Made by a program: the position numbers and the translations under genes | Shown here: positions 17,635-26,199 of the stretch, one piece after another | How the letters are laid out: every line of letters begins with the position of its first letter | Position numbering within the stretch: position 1 is the first letter of the stretch | Source of the DNA: Rhodobacterales bacterium 32-67-9 | GTDB lineage: Bacteria; Pseudomonadota; Alphaproteobacteria; Rhodobacterales; Rhodobacteraceae | Reading direction: 5' to 3' | DNA: 64,000 bases | Assembly: GCA_002280515.1 (NCBI GenBank) | Contig: NCEA01000024.1 | Location: forward strand, 1-64,000 | The notes under the pieces: model-generated | What the model was told of the DNA's origin: nothing | The model's input: only the letters and a program-made list of their open reading frames with translations | The model's database searches: none

Positions 17635-19236
17635 ATGACGCAGTCTACAAGTCCTGAGCAGAGCGCCGTATTCTCGGCCGCCACCGTCCGGCCCGCTGGG
17701 TTTGGACTGTTCGTCCTTCTGATCGTCGCGTCGCTGCCGATCTTCTGGATCGGTTTCGTGTCGCTCGCACAGGCCTGGTCCACGGCGGAATACAGCCACG
17801 GACCACTGATTCCTTTGATCTCGCTCTACCTTTTCCTGCGCGAACAGCGCCGGCTTCCGCTACCCGAGCCCAGGGTGCGGCTGCGCTGGCCCGGCCTCTT
17901 GGTCATTGCGGGCGCCCTTGCCGTCGCTGCCCTCGGCAACCTGATGCGGGTTCCCGACATCGTCACCTACGCCTTTATCCTCTGGGTCAGCGGGGTAGTG
18001 CTGACCATCTTCGGCTGGGATCGCGGCCGCCGCCACCAGTTGCCGGTGTTCCACCTGGTCTTCATGCTGCCACTGCCGCAGATGCTTTACTGGAAGCTCA
18101 CGATCTTCCTGCAATGGGTGTCCTCGGCGCTCGGGGTCTGGTTCGTCAGCCTCGCCGGTGTCGCGGTCTACCTTGAAGGCAATGTCATCGACCTCGGCGT
18201 CTACAAGCTTCAGGTGGCCGAGGCCTGTTCGGGCCTGCGCTACCTCTTTCCGATCCTGAGCTTTTCCTACCTCTTCGCGATCCTTTACCGGGGGCCGATC
18301 TGGCACAAGGCGGTGCTCCTCCTTTCGGCGGCCCCGCTCACCGTGCTGATGAACTCGGTCCGGATCGGCATTATCGGCATCCTCGTCGACCGCTACGGGA
18401 TCGAGCAGGCGGAAGGGTTCCTGCATTTCTTCGAAGGCTGGGTGATCTTTCTCATCTGCGTCGCCATCCTTTTCGGCATGGCAGTGGTGTTGCAGCGGCT
18501 GACGCCGAAACCGATGCCGCTGGCCGAGGCGATCGACCTCGATTTCGAAGGCTTCGGCGGCATCTTCGTCCGGGTCTTTTCGATCCGCGCGGCACCGGCG
18601 CTGGCGCTTGCCGTGCTGTTGACCGGCGCGACGTCGATCGCCTGGCACACCTTGCCGGCGCCTGCCGTCTCGGCCCCCGCGCGCGATCCGCTCCTGCTGT
18701 TTCCGCGCACTATAGAGGGCTGGCAGAGCTATACCGTCGATCTCGAACCGGATATCGAGCAGGTTCTCGCCGCCGACGACTACCTCAACGCCTTCTACCA
18801 GAAGCCGGGGGAAGTGAGCGTTGTCAGCTTCTTCGTCGCTTGGTACGCCAAGCAGACCGAGGGTCAGGGCATCCATTCGCCCGAAGTCTGCCTGCCGACC
18901 GGAGGATGGGAGGTCTTTTCGCTTGAGGAAGTGCCGCTCGATCTCAGCGACGTCGGTTACGGCACGTTCCAGGCAAACCGGGCGGTGATCCAGAAGGGGC
19001 TGTCGAAGCAGCTCGTCTACTATTGGTTCGAAGGGCGCGGCAAACGGGTGGCGAACGACTTCCGCGCCAAACTCAGCGTACTGACCGACAGCCTGACGCT
19101 TGGCCGGACCGACGGAGCGCTCGTGCGCTACGTTACCCCGATCGCGCCCGATGAGACCGAGGTCGACGCCGAGGCGCGGTTGAAACGCTTCATGATGCTC
19201 AGCCTCGTCGATCTGCCGCGCTACGTGCCATTCTGA
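17635..19236 (+). CDS. xrtD: Exosortase XrtD fused to EpsI domain (VPLPA-CTERM specific)
   Basis: A 533-residue integral membrane cysteine protease/transpeptidase. Residues ~20-290 hold about eight transmembrane helices with the exosortase active site: Cys 198 in [11 protein letters not shown], Arg 243 in NSVRIG and His 264 in LHFFEGW. A ninth helix near 310-325 leads into a periplasmic EpsI domain (about 335-525) with [12 protein letters not shown] and YYWFEGRG. The fused layout and the VPLPA-CTERM substrate at 7436-8098 identify the rhodobacterial type XrtD. It should cleave the sorting signal after export and may attach the protein to a surface molecule. It is the penultimate gene of the plus arm, and the rhomboid follows 5 bp later. 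Confidence 0.92.
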   Translation: MTQSTSPEQSAVFSAATVRPAGFGLFVLLIVASLPIFWIGFVSLAQAWSTAEYSHGPLIPLISLYLFLREQRRLPLPEPRVRLRWPGLLVIAGALAVAALGNLMRVPDIVTYAFILWVSGVVLTIFGWDRGRRHQLPVFHLVFMLPLPQMLYWKLTIFLQWVSSALGVWFVSLAGVAVYLEGNVIDLGVYKLQVAEACSGLRYLFPILSFSYLFAILYRGPIWHKAVLLLSAAPLTVLMNSVRIGIIGILVDRYGIEQAEGFLHFFEGWVIFLICVAILFGMAVVLQRLTPKPMPLAEAIDLDFEGFGGIFVRVFSIRAAPALALAVLLTGATSIAWHTLPAPAVSAPARDPLLLFPRTIEGWQSYTVDLEPDIEQVLAADDYLNAFYQKPGEVSVVSFFVAWYAKQTEGQGIHSPEVCLPTGGWEVFSLEEVPLDLSDVGYGTFQANRAVIQKGLSKQLVYYWFEGRGKRVANDFRAKLSVLTDSLTLGRTDGALVRYVTPIAPDETEVDAEARLKRFMMLSLVDLPRYVPF

Positions 19237-19241
19237 CAGCG

Positions 19242-19889
19242 ATGCCGCGAAAGAACGCCCCTGCGCCGGGCCGCACCCCGGGCGCCATCTGGGTCATCGT
19301 GGCCCTGTCGGTCGTGCCGGAACTTGTCCTTTCGGGCGCCGATCTGGGGCTTTGGGGGAAGTCGTCGTGGCGATTTGTGACCTATGAATATGCCGGATTC
19401 TGGGTCGGACTGCTGGGGAACTGGCGACCAAACTATGCGCTCCAGCCGGTCCTGATGTTCGCGACCTACGGGTTTCTCCACGCGGGCCTCTGGCATCTCG
19501 GGCTCAACATGGTGACCCTTCTCGCGCTGACACCGACCCTGGTCGAGCGGATCGGCACGTGTCGGTACGTGGTGCTTTACGGGATATCTCTTCTTGGCGG
19601 CGCGTTCGGCTTTGCCGCGATGTCGAGCGCGGCTGCGCCAATGGTCGGCGCGTCGGGGGCCTTGTTCGGACTGGTCGGCGCGTTGATGTCGCTTGAGTTC
19701 AGACAGCGGATCGAACGCGGCCAACCCGTCGCGCCCCTGATTGGGATCGCCTTCGTCCTCGTCCTGGGCAACGCGCTGATCTGGTGGGCCACCGGCGGGT
19801 CCCTGGCCTGGGAAACCCATCTCGGCGGGTTTCTCGCCGGCTGGGTGATGGCGCTGGTGTTGCCCGACAATCGCTCGACCGCGACCTGA
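19242..19889 (+). CDS. Rhomboid family intramembrane serine protease
   Basis: A 215-residue membrane protein with about six transmembrane helices. The catalytic dyad is visible: Ser 138 in VGASGALFG and His 193 in ETHLGGFLAG. The HxxxN motif of rhomboids (HLGLN, residues 85-89) lies in the second helix. It starts 5 bp after the exosortase stop, so the two are co-transcribed and possibly coupled. Rhombosortases are a related subgroup that process GlyGly-CTERM proteins, but no such substrate is in the window. A role in maturing exosortase substrates is an attractive inference only. A general housekeeping rhomboid is equally possible. Confidence 0.9.
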   Translation: MPRKNAPAPGRTPGAIWVIVALSVVPELVLSGADLGLWGKSSWRFVTYEYAGFWVGLLGNWRPNYALQPVLMFATYGFLHAGLWHLGLNMVTLLALTPTLVERIGTCRYVVLYGISLLGGAFGFAAMSSAAAPMVGASGALFGLVGALMSLEFRQRIERGQPVAPLIGIAFVLVLGNALIWWATGGSLAWETHLGGFLAGWVMALVLPDNRSTAT

Positions 19890-19915
19890 ACGCGAAAAAT
19901 CCGGCCGGCTTGCGG

Positions 19916-21127
19916 TCAACCCCGCCCCATCTTGGCGAAGATCCTGTCGTACGCGGCCAGAAGATGCGGCGCCGAATGGGCCCAGCTCAGACGCTCGGTG
20001 ACCCGCGCCCGACCGATCCTGCCCATATCGGCCCGCCGCTCCGGCGCATCCATCAGCTCCGCGATCTTCGCGGCGAAATCCTCCGGATCGTTTGCGGCTG
20101 CATAGAGCGACGCCTCACCGGCGGATGCCCGCCCCTCCTTCAGGTCGAACTGGACCACCGGCTTTTCCAGCGTCATGTATTCCATGACCTTGTTCATGGT
20201 CGAGATGTCGTTCATCGCGTTCTTCGGGTCGGGGCTCACCCCGATATCGCAGCTGTTGAGCGCGCGAAGCATGTCTTCGTCGTAAAGCGCGCCGGTGAAG
20301 GTGAAGTGATCGCCAAGGCCGCGCCGGGCCACGTCCGCCTCTACGTTCGGCAGTTCCGGTCCGAAGCCGACAATTATGAAATGGACGTCAGACCGCCCCA
20401 TCCTCCGGATCAGGTGGTCTGCCGCCGCTACCAGAAGATCCATGCCCTCTTGCTGGCCGATCACCCCGACATAGCCAAGCACTGTCCCTGCGCCCTTGCG
20501 CATCGCCGGATCTGCGGGGCGGATCTGGAACTTCTCGATCTTCGGCGCCGAGCGGACGACGAAGACATCCTCTGGCGCCATGCCGCCGCGCCGGATCGCG
20601 ATGTCGCGAAAGCTTTCGTTGGTCGCGATGGAGACGGAGGCGCAGGCGAAGGTCATCCGCTCCCAGATCAGCATGATCCGGTACAGCAGGCCCTTGCGCG
20701 CGAATTTCGCCTCGAAGAGTTCCGGGCAGACATCATGGTGATCGAACAGGTAACGCACGCCGGCAAGGCGGTAGCGCAACGCCAGCAGGAAGACGAGGTC
20801 GGGCGGGTTGCAGCCGTGAATCACGTCGAAGCCGCGTTCGCGCCGCACCTGGCGGGCCAGCCGGAACCAGTGCCAAAGCGACCAGAGGTATTCCTTGGCA
20901 TAGGCCACCGCGCCGGAATGCGCCTCGGACGGTTCCGGGTAGCGGTAGATGTGGATATCGTCGATGACCTCGAAATGCTTGTCCCAGCCGCGCCCGGTGG
21001 GGCAGATCACACTAACCGCGTAGCCAGCCTGAGTGAGCGTCGTCGCCTCAAGCCAGACTCGCCGGTCGAGCGGCACGGGCAGATTCTCGACGACGATCAG
21101 GACCCGCCGCTTCGCCTCTTTCGTCAT
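19916..21127 (-). CDS. Family 4 glycosyltransferase
   Basis: A 403-residue GT-B fold retaining glycosyltransferase. The N-terminal Rossmann half begins RVLIVVENLPVPLDRRVWLEA and contains DVIHGCNPPD. The C-terminal donor-binding half includes TVLGYVGVIGQQEGMDLLV and the region around NKVMEYMTLEKPVV that holds the conserved Glu residues. It should act on the cytoplasmic face, adding a sugar to the lipid-linked repeat unit. ATG 21127 is chosen because AGGAGACGAGG lies directly upstream and the earlier frame (to 21208) is not family-like. It converges with the rhomboid gene (26 bp gap). The sugar specificity is unknown. Confidence 0.9.
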   Translation of the reverse strand: MTKEAKRRVLIVVENLPVPLDRRVWLEATTLTQAGYAVSVICPTGRGWDKHFEVIDDIHIYRYPEPSEAHSGAVAYAKEYLWSLWHWFRLARQVRRERGFDVIHGCNPPDLVFLLALRYRLAGVRYLFDHHDVCPELFEAKFARKGLLYRIMLIWERMTFACASVSIATNESFRDIAIRRGGMAPEDVFVVRSAPKIEKFQIRPADPAMRKGAGTVLGYVGVIGQQEGMDLLVAAADHLIRRMGRSDVHFIIVGFGPELPNVEADVARRGLGDHFTFTGALYDEDMLRALNSCDIGVSPDPKNAMNDISTMNKVMEYMTLEKPVVQFDLKEGRASAGEASLYAAANDPEDFAAKIAELMDAPERRADMGRIGRARVTERLSWAHSAPHLLAAYDRIFAKMGRG

Positions 21128-21239
21128 CCTCGTCTCCTGCCTCGGCCACCCCGGCCCGCTGATACCGGTTTCGTTGTCCGGGTACAAAGCCACTGACCCG
21201 CGCCACACTGCGTCGGCCGCGATCTGTGCCCCGGCATCC

Positions 21240-22124
21240 TCATTCGCTGAGCTCGTATTCGACGAGGATGGTTTTCTGCACGATAAGGAAATTGTCGTCA
21301 GAAATCAGGCTCACGACGGTCTTTCCATCGGCATCGGTCCAGAGGCTGATGCCTTCCATGTTGTCGAGCGTCCCCGGTGGCGTCTCGAGCAGTGTCTCGG
21401 GCGGCCCGAACACTACCCCGTCAAACGCGAAACGGCGGATCCGGGTGGCAAACCCGAAGGCCGAGGCCAGCTTGCGTTCAAGAAGCCAGAGCTTGCCGTC
21501 CGGACCGATCACCGCGTCGGCGGCATCGAACCCGTCACTGGCAGGCAGTGTCGGCCCGGCCCGCCAGTCGCCTTTCCGGCCGATGAAGGTCCTGAACCCG
21601 CCGTCGTCCTCCGGCGTTTCCAGAATGGCAATCAGCCGGCCGTCGGGCAAAGCCGCCAGCGCCTCGAACCCGGCATTGCCCCAGAGGTCGCGGAAAAAGT
21701 CCCATCTGTGCAATGTCTCCGGCATCATCCCTGGAATCGAGACCGAGGTGATCCGCGTGTAGCTTTCATAGGAGACGTAAACCGTGCCATCCGGCCCGAC
21801 CGACAACGCCTCGGCATCGGCGGTGAAACCGGCCACCGGCTTGCCCGCATTGTCGTGAAGCTGAGCGTGCCACTCGGTCTCGACCGCCGCGATACGGCCG
21901 CCGGCGTCGCGCAGGACGCGGGCACGGACCATCTCGCCCGCGTCGCTGATGGTCAGGAAACCGGCACCGTCGGCAGTCATCGCCAACCCGGAATAACCGC
22001 CGAAGCCGTCGCGGTCCTCCCGCCAGGCATAGGTGCCGCGCGGGACCAGGTCGGCGGCATCGGCAGCCCCCGCCATCAGGCAGGCCAGCACGCCGAGGCA
22101 TTCCGTGGCGCTAGGTCTCCGCAC
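21240..22124 (-). CDS. Secreted phytase-like esterase-domain protein (copy 1)
   Basis: A 294-residue exported beta-propeller-like protein of the 'esterase-like activity of phytase' family. The signal peptide is CLGVLACLMAGAADA. Family-typical blades follow: GGYSGLAMTADGAGFLTISD, GFTADAEALSVGPDGTVYVSYE, GFEALAALPDGRLIAILE and a closing NMEGISLWTDADGKTVVSLISDDNF. The GTG start at 22124 overlaps the upstream glycosyltransferase by 14 bp, which indicates coupling. The long N-terminal open extension is only the shadow of that glycosyltransferase. A related copy lies at 26917-27807. The true substrate of this family is not established. Confidence 0.8.
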   Translation of the reverse strand: MRRPSATECLGVLACLMAGAADAADLVPRGTYAWREDRDGFGGYSGLAMTADGAGFLTISDAGEMVRARVLRDAGGRIAAVETEWHAQLHDNAGKPVAGFTADAEALSVGPDGTVYVSYESYTRITSVSIPGMMPETLHRWDFFRDLWGNAGFEALAALPDGRLIAILETPEDDGGFRTFIGRKGDWRAGPTLPASDGFDAADAVIGPDGKLWLLERKLASAFGFATRIRRFAFDGVVFGPPETLLETPPGTLDNMEGISLWTDADGKTVVSLISDDNFLIVQKTILVEYELSE

Positions 22125-23127
22125 GGCCGAACGCGATCCGTCGCGCCTCGGGGGACAACCTGTCGCGCACCGCTTTCGGCGGGCCGAGCCCCCAGACCGC
22201 GCGCAGAAGCGCGCCCGCCTGCGGCAGAGCCCCTTTGAGCACAAGCTGGCCAGCCTTGGCGGTTGCATAGGCCATCGCGACCGGCAGGCCGATCGGATTG
22301 AACCGGCGCACGAAGAGCATCCGGCTGTGATACTTGAACCAGAACGAGAACGGCGAGGCGAGGCGCTCGAGCGTTGGCGAGCCGATCGCGGTCCCGGCAT
22401 GGTGATAGACCACCAGACCCGGGGCCACGACAAGGGACATGTCGCCACGGCGAAGCGCCCAGTCGGCCTCCTCGTAATATAGGAAATAATCCTCGCGCAT
22501 CGGGCCTACGGCCTGATAGAAGGCGCGCGAGGCAACCATGCTGGCGCCAGTGATGAAATCGAGATCCGAACCTTTCGGCAATACCGCCTCGGCCGCTGCC
22601 CGGCCAAGGTTGACGTTGCCCGAAACGCCGGTCCAGAGATTGACGAGCCCGCCATCGATCTGGACCCGGTGCGGCGGTTCGGCGTAGCAGACGCGCCCCC
22701 CCATCAGCGCATAGCCGGGCGTCTCTGCGGCAGCGGACAGGATCGCGCGGCAGGCGGACGTGTCGGCGAAGGCATCGGGGTTCAGCACCCAGAAATGCCC
22801 GATCCCTGGCATCGCGGCCGCCACGGCGAGACCGACATTGACGCCGCCCGCGAAACCCCGGTTGGCGCCGGAATGTATCAGCGTCACCGCCCCCGCCTCG
22901 GCCCGATCCGGCCGGTCTGCGGCAACGAACTCGCGCAGGTCGGTCCCGGACGCAGCGGCCCAGCCGCGCAATGTGGCGACGGTATCGTCGGTCGAGGCGT
23001 TATCGACGACGATCACCGCCGGCGGCCCCCCTTCCTGCGCCAGCAGGCTTTCAATGCAGCCGACGATCACATCGGCCGATTGGAAGGCAACGACGATCAC
23101 GCCGATGGGACAGTCAGGTTCTGACAT
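22111..23127 (-). CDS. Family 2 glycosyltransferase (rhamnosyltransferase-like)
   Basis: A 338-residue GT-A enzyme related to WbbL/RfbN-type rhamnosyltransferases. It has GVIVVAFQSADVIVGC at the start, VVDNASTDDTV, GANRGFAGGVNVGL, an NPDA motif in the DxD position (VLNPDAFAD), and DYFLYYEEADWALR, the ED/EEAD acceptor motif typical of this group. The C-terminal ~80 residues are partly hydrophobic and probably bind the membrane. ATG 23127 is preferred to GTG 23133. It overlaps the phytase-like gene downstream by 14 bp. The NPDA in place of DxD is normal for this subgroup. Confidence 0.88.
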   Translation of the reverse strand: MSEPDCPIGVIVVAFQSADVIVGCIESLLAQEGGPPAVIVVDNASTDDTVATLRGWAAASGTDLREFVAADRPDRAEAGAVTLIHSGANRGFAGGVNVGLAVAAAMPGIGHFWVLNPDAFADTSACRAILSAAAETPGYALMGGRVCYAEPPHRVQIDGGLVNLWTGVSGNVNLGRAAAEAVLPKGSDLDFITGASMVASRAFYQAVGPMREDYFLYYEEADWALRRGDMSLVVAPGLVVYHHAGTAIGSPTLERLASPFSFWFKYHSRMLFVRRFNPIGLPVAMAYATAKAGQLVLKGALPQAGALLRAVWGLGPPKAVRDRLSPEARRIAFGRAET

Positions 23128-23291
23128 TTTCACTCACTCAATGCACCGGGTTACCGGCGAGGTAACCCGCGAAAGTGTTAGCAATTTGACAGGGATCGGA
23201 CCAGTGCGGAAAGGCATTTCCGGGCACCGGCGGAATTGCGTGACGGGCATGGGAATGCTTAATGTCGGAACGACCCCTGGAGGAGAAAGAG

Positions 23292-23834
23292 ATGGCCGTT
23301 GCCAGAAGATCGCTGCTTTCGCGCCTTAGCCGGGCGATCCGGTCTTTTCTGGACCCTGGCGTTCTGATCCATCCGTTCCGGATCCTGCACTATTATGGCT
23401 ACACGCATGTCAAGCAGCGCCGGCTCCTGACACTCGGTCGGGATGTGCGGCTGGCGCCGAACGTCTCCTTCGCCAATGGCGAGCGCATCGCGCTTGGCGA
23501 CCAGGTCCAGATCGGCGCGCGCTGTTCGCTCTGGGCCGGCAAGACGACGAGCTGGATCCGGGTCGGGGCGCGCACGACATTCGGTCCGGAATGCTTCGTC
23601 ACCGCGGCGGATTACGGACTGGCTGCCGGCACGCGCATCACCGATCAGGAGATGGTGGAGCGCGACATCACCATCGGCGAGGATTGCTGGATCGGCACCC
23701 GCGCGATCCTGACCGCCGGCGTCACGATCGGCGACGGGGCGGTGATCGGGGCTGGATCTGTCGTGACGCGCGATATTCCCGCCGGTGCGATTGCGGTGGG
23801 TGTTCCGGCGAAGGTCGTGAAGATGCGCGCGTGA
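23292..23834 (+). CDS. Hexapeptide-repeat (WcaF-like) acetyltransferase
   Basis: A 180-residue left-handed beta-helix acyltransferase. Several hexapeptide turns can be read ([53 protein letters not shown]), ending with [24 protein letters not shown]. The likely catalytic His of this fold is not obvious, and the usual loop is replaced by [13 protein letters not shown] 23292 was selected because GGAGGAG lies 6 bp upstream; ATG 23262 is in frame but lacks such a site. It probably O-acetylates a repeat-unit sugar. Its TGA is directly followed by the stop of the convergent flippase gene, with no spacer. Confidence 0.85.
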   Translation: MAVARRSLLSRLSRAIRSFLDPGVLIHPFRILHYYGYTHVKQRRLLTLGRDVRLAPNVSFANGERIALGDQVQIGARCSLWAGKTTSWIRVGARTTFGPECFVTAADYGLAAGTRITDQEMVERDITIGEDCWIGTRAILTAGVTIGDGAVIGAGSVVTRDIPAGAIAVGVPAKVVKMRA

Positions 23835-25241
23835 CTAGCGGAAGAAGTGGCGCCAGAGATAACCCCTGAGCGCCGACATGGAGGCCAGTGCGGCAAGGCA
23901 TAGGGCGGCCACAACCCAGCGGCTCCAGTCGAGATGCGCGAGAAGCCCCGTCTGGGGAGGGTAATAATACGCATCGAGCACAGCGGCGGCACAAGCCAGG
24001 GCCGACAGGACCGACGGCAAGAACAGCGGGCCGAGCAGCATTCCCGTCCGTCGTGCCGCAAGCCTCAGCGACACGACATAGCCCAGGACCTCGGCGACCA
24101 TCGCGATGTACATCACCGTCATGACGTCGCCGGAATGGGTTACCGCATACCAGGAGATCGGCAGCGACAGGACCCGGAAGAGATTCGCCGCTGCCGCATT
24201 TCCCGACCGCTCCTTCGACAGTGCCACGGTCGATCCGCCGGTCTTCGTCACGCGCACCGCCTGCACCACCGCCATCGGCACCAGTATCTCGAGGATCGCG
24301 GCGTATTTCGGGCCGAGCAGGAGATAAACCATCGGCCCGCCAAGCAGAACCATGCCAAGTACGAGAAGCACGCCAATCGCAAGGCCCGCTTCGGTCGCGG
24401 CAACGGCGAGCCAGCGGAACGACTCGTCGCGATCCCGCGCGGTGCTGAGCTGCGGAAGGAACAACGACTGGCAGGCACCGGCCAGCACCAGCGTCGGTGT
24501 CAGTGTCAGGGTGATCGCCATTGAAAACACCGCGAGCTGACTCATCCCGAGTTCGCGACCGACGATCAACCGTTCCCCATTGAAGACGCCGAACAGCAGG
24601 ACGCCGTTCAGGAGCAGCGGCCAACCGAAGACCGTTGCCCGCCGGATCAGGGCGAAATCCAGAGTGAGGCGGTAGCGCCGCTCGGCCATCAGATGCGACA
24701 GGATCACCATCGAGCCGGCCTGCACGAAAAGCGAGATCAGCATGATCCGGTAATCACCGTAGTAAAGCGCCAGCGGCCAGACCGATAGGACCGAGATCAG
24801 TGGCGGCACCGCCTGCGTTACGATCCAGGGCGTGTACTTCAGATGCCGCTTCATCCTGTGCATATCGAAATGCTGGAGACCGTTCACTAACGGAATGAAG
24901 GCGATGACCTGGTAGGCCCAGGCGATATGGTCGATGCCAAGAAAGCGCGCATAGGGATGGGCGATGGCGAAAAGCAGGGCGCTCGATGTCACGCCGCGCA
25001 GGACCTGAAAGCCCTGCATCGCCTTCTGCACCTCTTCGTCATCCCCGTCCTTGTCGACGACGATCATCTGGTTCAGCCCGAAATACGACAGCATCTCGAC
25101 GATCGACATGGCGACCGCGAAGGTGGAGGCGATCCCGTAATCCTCCGGGCTGATCAGCCGCGCGATGATCAGGTTGCGCAACAGCAGAAGCGCCGAGCCG
25201 AAGGCGTTGCCCGAAACGAGCATGAAGGCTTTTCTGAGCAT
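23835..25241 (-). CDS. Wzx-like polysaccharide flippase
   Basis: A 468-residue polytopic membrane protein with about 12-14 transmembrane helices, of the oligosaccharide flippase (MOP) superfamily. The N-terminus GNAFGSALLLLRNLIIARLISPEDYGIASTF is typical: the AR-x-L-x-P-x-DYG sequence is the family hallmark. It should move the undecaprenyl-linked repeat unit to the periplasm. ATG 25241 fits the family start, although the ribosome-binding site is weak; the frame is open to 25331. No Wzy polymerase or ligase lies beside it, so the pathway must use a polymerase encoded elsewhere. Confidence 0.9.
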   Translation of the reverse strand: MLRKAFMLVSGNAFGSALLLLRNLIIARLISPEDYGIASTFAVAMSIVEMLSYFGLNQMIVVDKDGDDEEVQKAMQGFQVLRGVTSSALLFAIAHPYARFLGIDHIAWAYQVIAFIPLVNGLQHFDMHRMKRHLKYTPWIVTQAVPPLISVLSVWPLALYYGDYRIMLISLFVQAGSMVILSHLMAERRYRLTLDFALIRRATVFGWPLLLNGVLLFGVFNGERLIVGRELGMSQLAVFSMAITLTLTPTLVLAGACQSLFLPQLSTARDRDESFRWLAVAATEAGLAIGVLLVLGMVLLGGPMVYLLLGPKYAAILEILVPMAVVQAVRVTKTGGSTVALSKERSGNAAAANLFRVLSLPISWYAVTHSGDVMTVMYIAMVAEVLGYVVSLRLAARRTGMLLGPLFLPSVLSALACAAAVLDAYYYPPQTGLLAHLDWSRWVVAALCLAALASMSALRGYLWRHFFR

Positions 25242-25480
25242 GTTGCGCTTGTCTCGACCCCATCTGCCGGCCGGTGCAGTTTTCGGTGGGAACGCACCGA
25301 ACCGCAAGGCTTGAGTTCGCGCTAAGATCAAGATGTGGCGGGATCAGCGGGAAATTGGTCACGGATCGCACAGGCCGAGCGCATTCTGCCGGCCGTCTGC
25401 GATCGGTTCATCCCAATCGCGTGACAGATGTGCGTTTCCTGGCAAACAGTGGCCGATGCGGAACCTACCGGTACGCGCGG

Positions 25481-25903
25481 TCAGTCCTCGTCCTCGACCT
25501 TGCCGCGCAGGGACTTGACCGTGCCGCGCACCGTCTTGGCCTTCAGCCGGCGCTTCTGGCTGCCGAGCGTCGGCCGCGTCGCGACCCGCCGTTTCGGCGC
25601 AACAAGGGCGGCGCGGATCAACTCGGCGAGCCGATCGCGCGCAAGCTCGCGGTTGCGGGCTTGGCTGCGGGTTTCTTCGGCACGGATCACGATAGCACCG
25701 TCGATGGTCCAGCGCCGCCCGGCGAGCCGCTTCAGCCGCGCCTTGACCTGCGGCGCAAGATGCGGGCTGCGCTCAGCCTCGAACCGCAGCTCGACGGCGG
25801 TCGAGACCTTGTTGACGTTCTGCCCGCCCGGCCCTGAGGAGCGCGTGAAGCTTTCGCTCAATTCCCAGTCGGCGATGGCAATATCGTCGGAGATGTGCAG
25901 CAT
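25481..25903 (-). CDS. arfB: Peptidyl-tRNA hydrolase ArfB (ribosome rescue)
   Basis: A 140-residue class I release factor-like protein that frees ribosomes stalled at the end of non-stop mRNAs. The catalytic GGQ motif is in FTRSSGPGGQNVNKVSTAVELRF near the N-terminus. The C-terminal tail is strongly basic (KRRVATRP, SQKRRLKAKTVRG), as needed to enter the empty mRNA channel. It lacks the stop-codon recognition domain of RF1/RF2. ATG 25903 is preceded by GAAGG; a TTG at 25924 would add seven residues. It is monocistronic between the flippase and the small-RNA candidate. Confidence 0.93.
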   Translation of the reverse strand: MLHISDDIAIADWELSESFTRSSGPGGQNVNKVSTAVELRFEAERSPHLAPQVKARLKRLAGRRWTIDGAIVIRAEETRSQARNRELARDRLAELIRAALVAPKRRVATRPTLGSQKRRLKAKTVRGTVKSLRGKVEDED

Positions 25904-25964
25904 GGGGTGGCCTTCGGTCGACAAGGGAAGATAACCCGAATTTCCGTCGGTTTCACAAACGGAA

Positions 25965-25991
25965 AGGGCCGCTCCGTGTTGGAGCGGCCCT
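25965..25991 (-). terminator. Intrinsic terminator of the small transcript
   Basis: An 11-bp perfect stem (25965-25975 and 25981-25991) with a 5-nt loop. On the minus strand it is followed by TTTCCGTTTGTG, giving the U-rich tail. Confidence 0.8.
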
Positions 25992-26072
25992 CCGAGATCT
26001 ACGGAGATGGGCCAGTTAGGGTGTCGAAGATCGACTAGGCCCAGTCAGGGTTTGAAACCCTTGGGTTTGCCC

Positions 26073-26129
26073 TCAGGCCACGGCCCCCCTGACTGTCCCG
26101 ACACCTCTCTCCAATATCACTCTAGACAC
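26073..26129 (-). CDS. Candidate 18-codon mini-ORF with near-perfect Shine-Dalgarno
   Basis: GTG at 26129 starts an 18-codon frame (VSRVILERGVGTVRGAVA) ending in TGA. Immediately upstream, AGAAAGGAGGTGATCCA pairs with essentially the whole anti-Shine-Dalgarno tail of 16S rRNA, far more than ordinary genes here. However, the pairing runs right up to the start codon (the core AGGAGG is about 7 bp away), so it may titrate or pause ribosomes rather than simply initiate. Coding status is unproven. Confidence 0.35.
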   Translation of the reverse strand: MSRVILERGVGTVRGAVA

Positions 26130-26199
26130 TGGATCACCTCCTTTCTCTGCGTTGCCGTTATCCACAGGCTGCCACAGATTTTGTGTTTGTCAAAAGTTT

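Larger units (their letters stand above)
25960..26160 (-). ncRNA. Candidate small RNA/leader transcript ending in a terminator
   Basis: On the minus strand a TTGACA box (26189-26194) could serve as a -35 element for a ~200-nt transcript that ends at a strong terminator (25965-25991). The transcript would carry a sequence complementary to the 16S rRNA 3' end (AAAGGAGGTGATCCA, 26130-26144), an 18-codon ORF, and hairpin-forming segments such as GTCGATCTTCGAC. No longer gene fits in this 300-bp gap. No known family was recognised with confidence. A short leader-peptide gene and a dual-function sRNA are both possible. Confidence 0.45.

Noticed and set aside
26129-26145. GGATCACCTCCTTTCT, identical to the 3' end of 16S rRNA, on the plus strand
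   Set aside because: The flanking sequence does not match the 16S 3' helix, and no rRNA or ITS follows. It is better explained as a Shine-Dalgarno-like block read on the minus strand.
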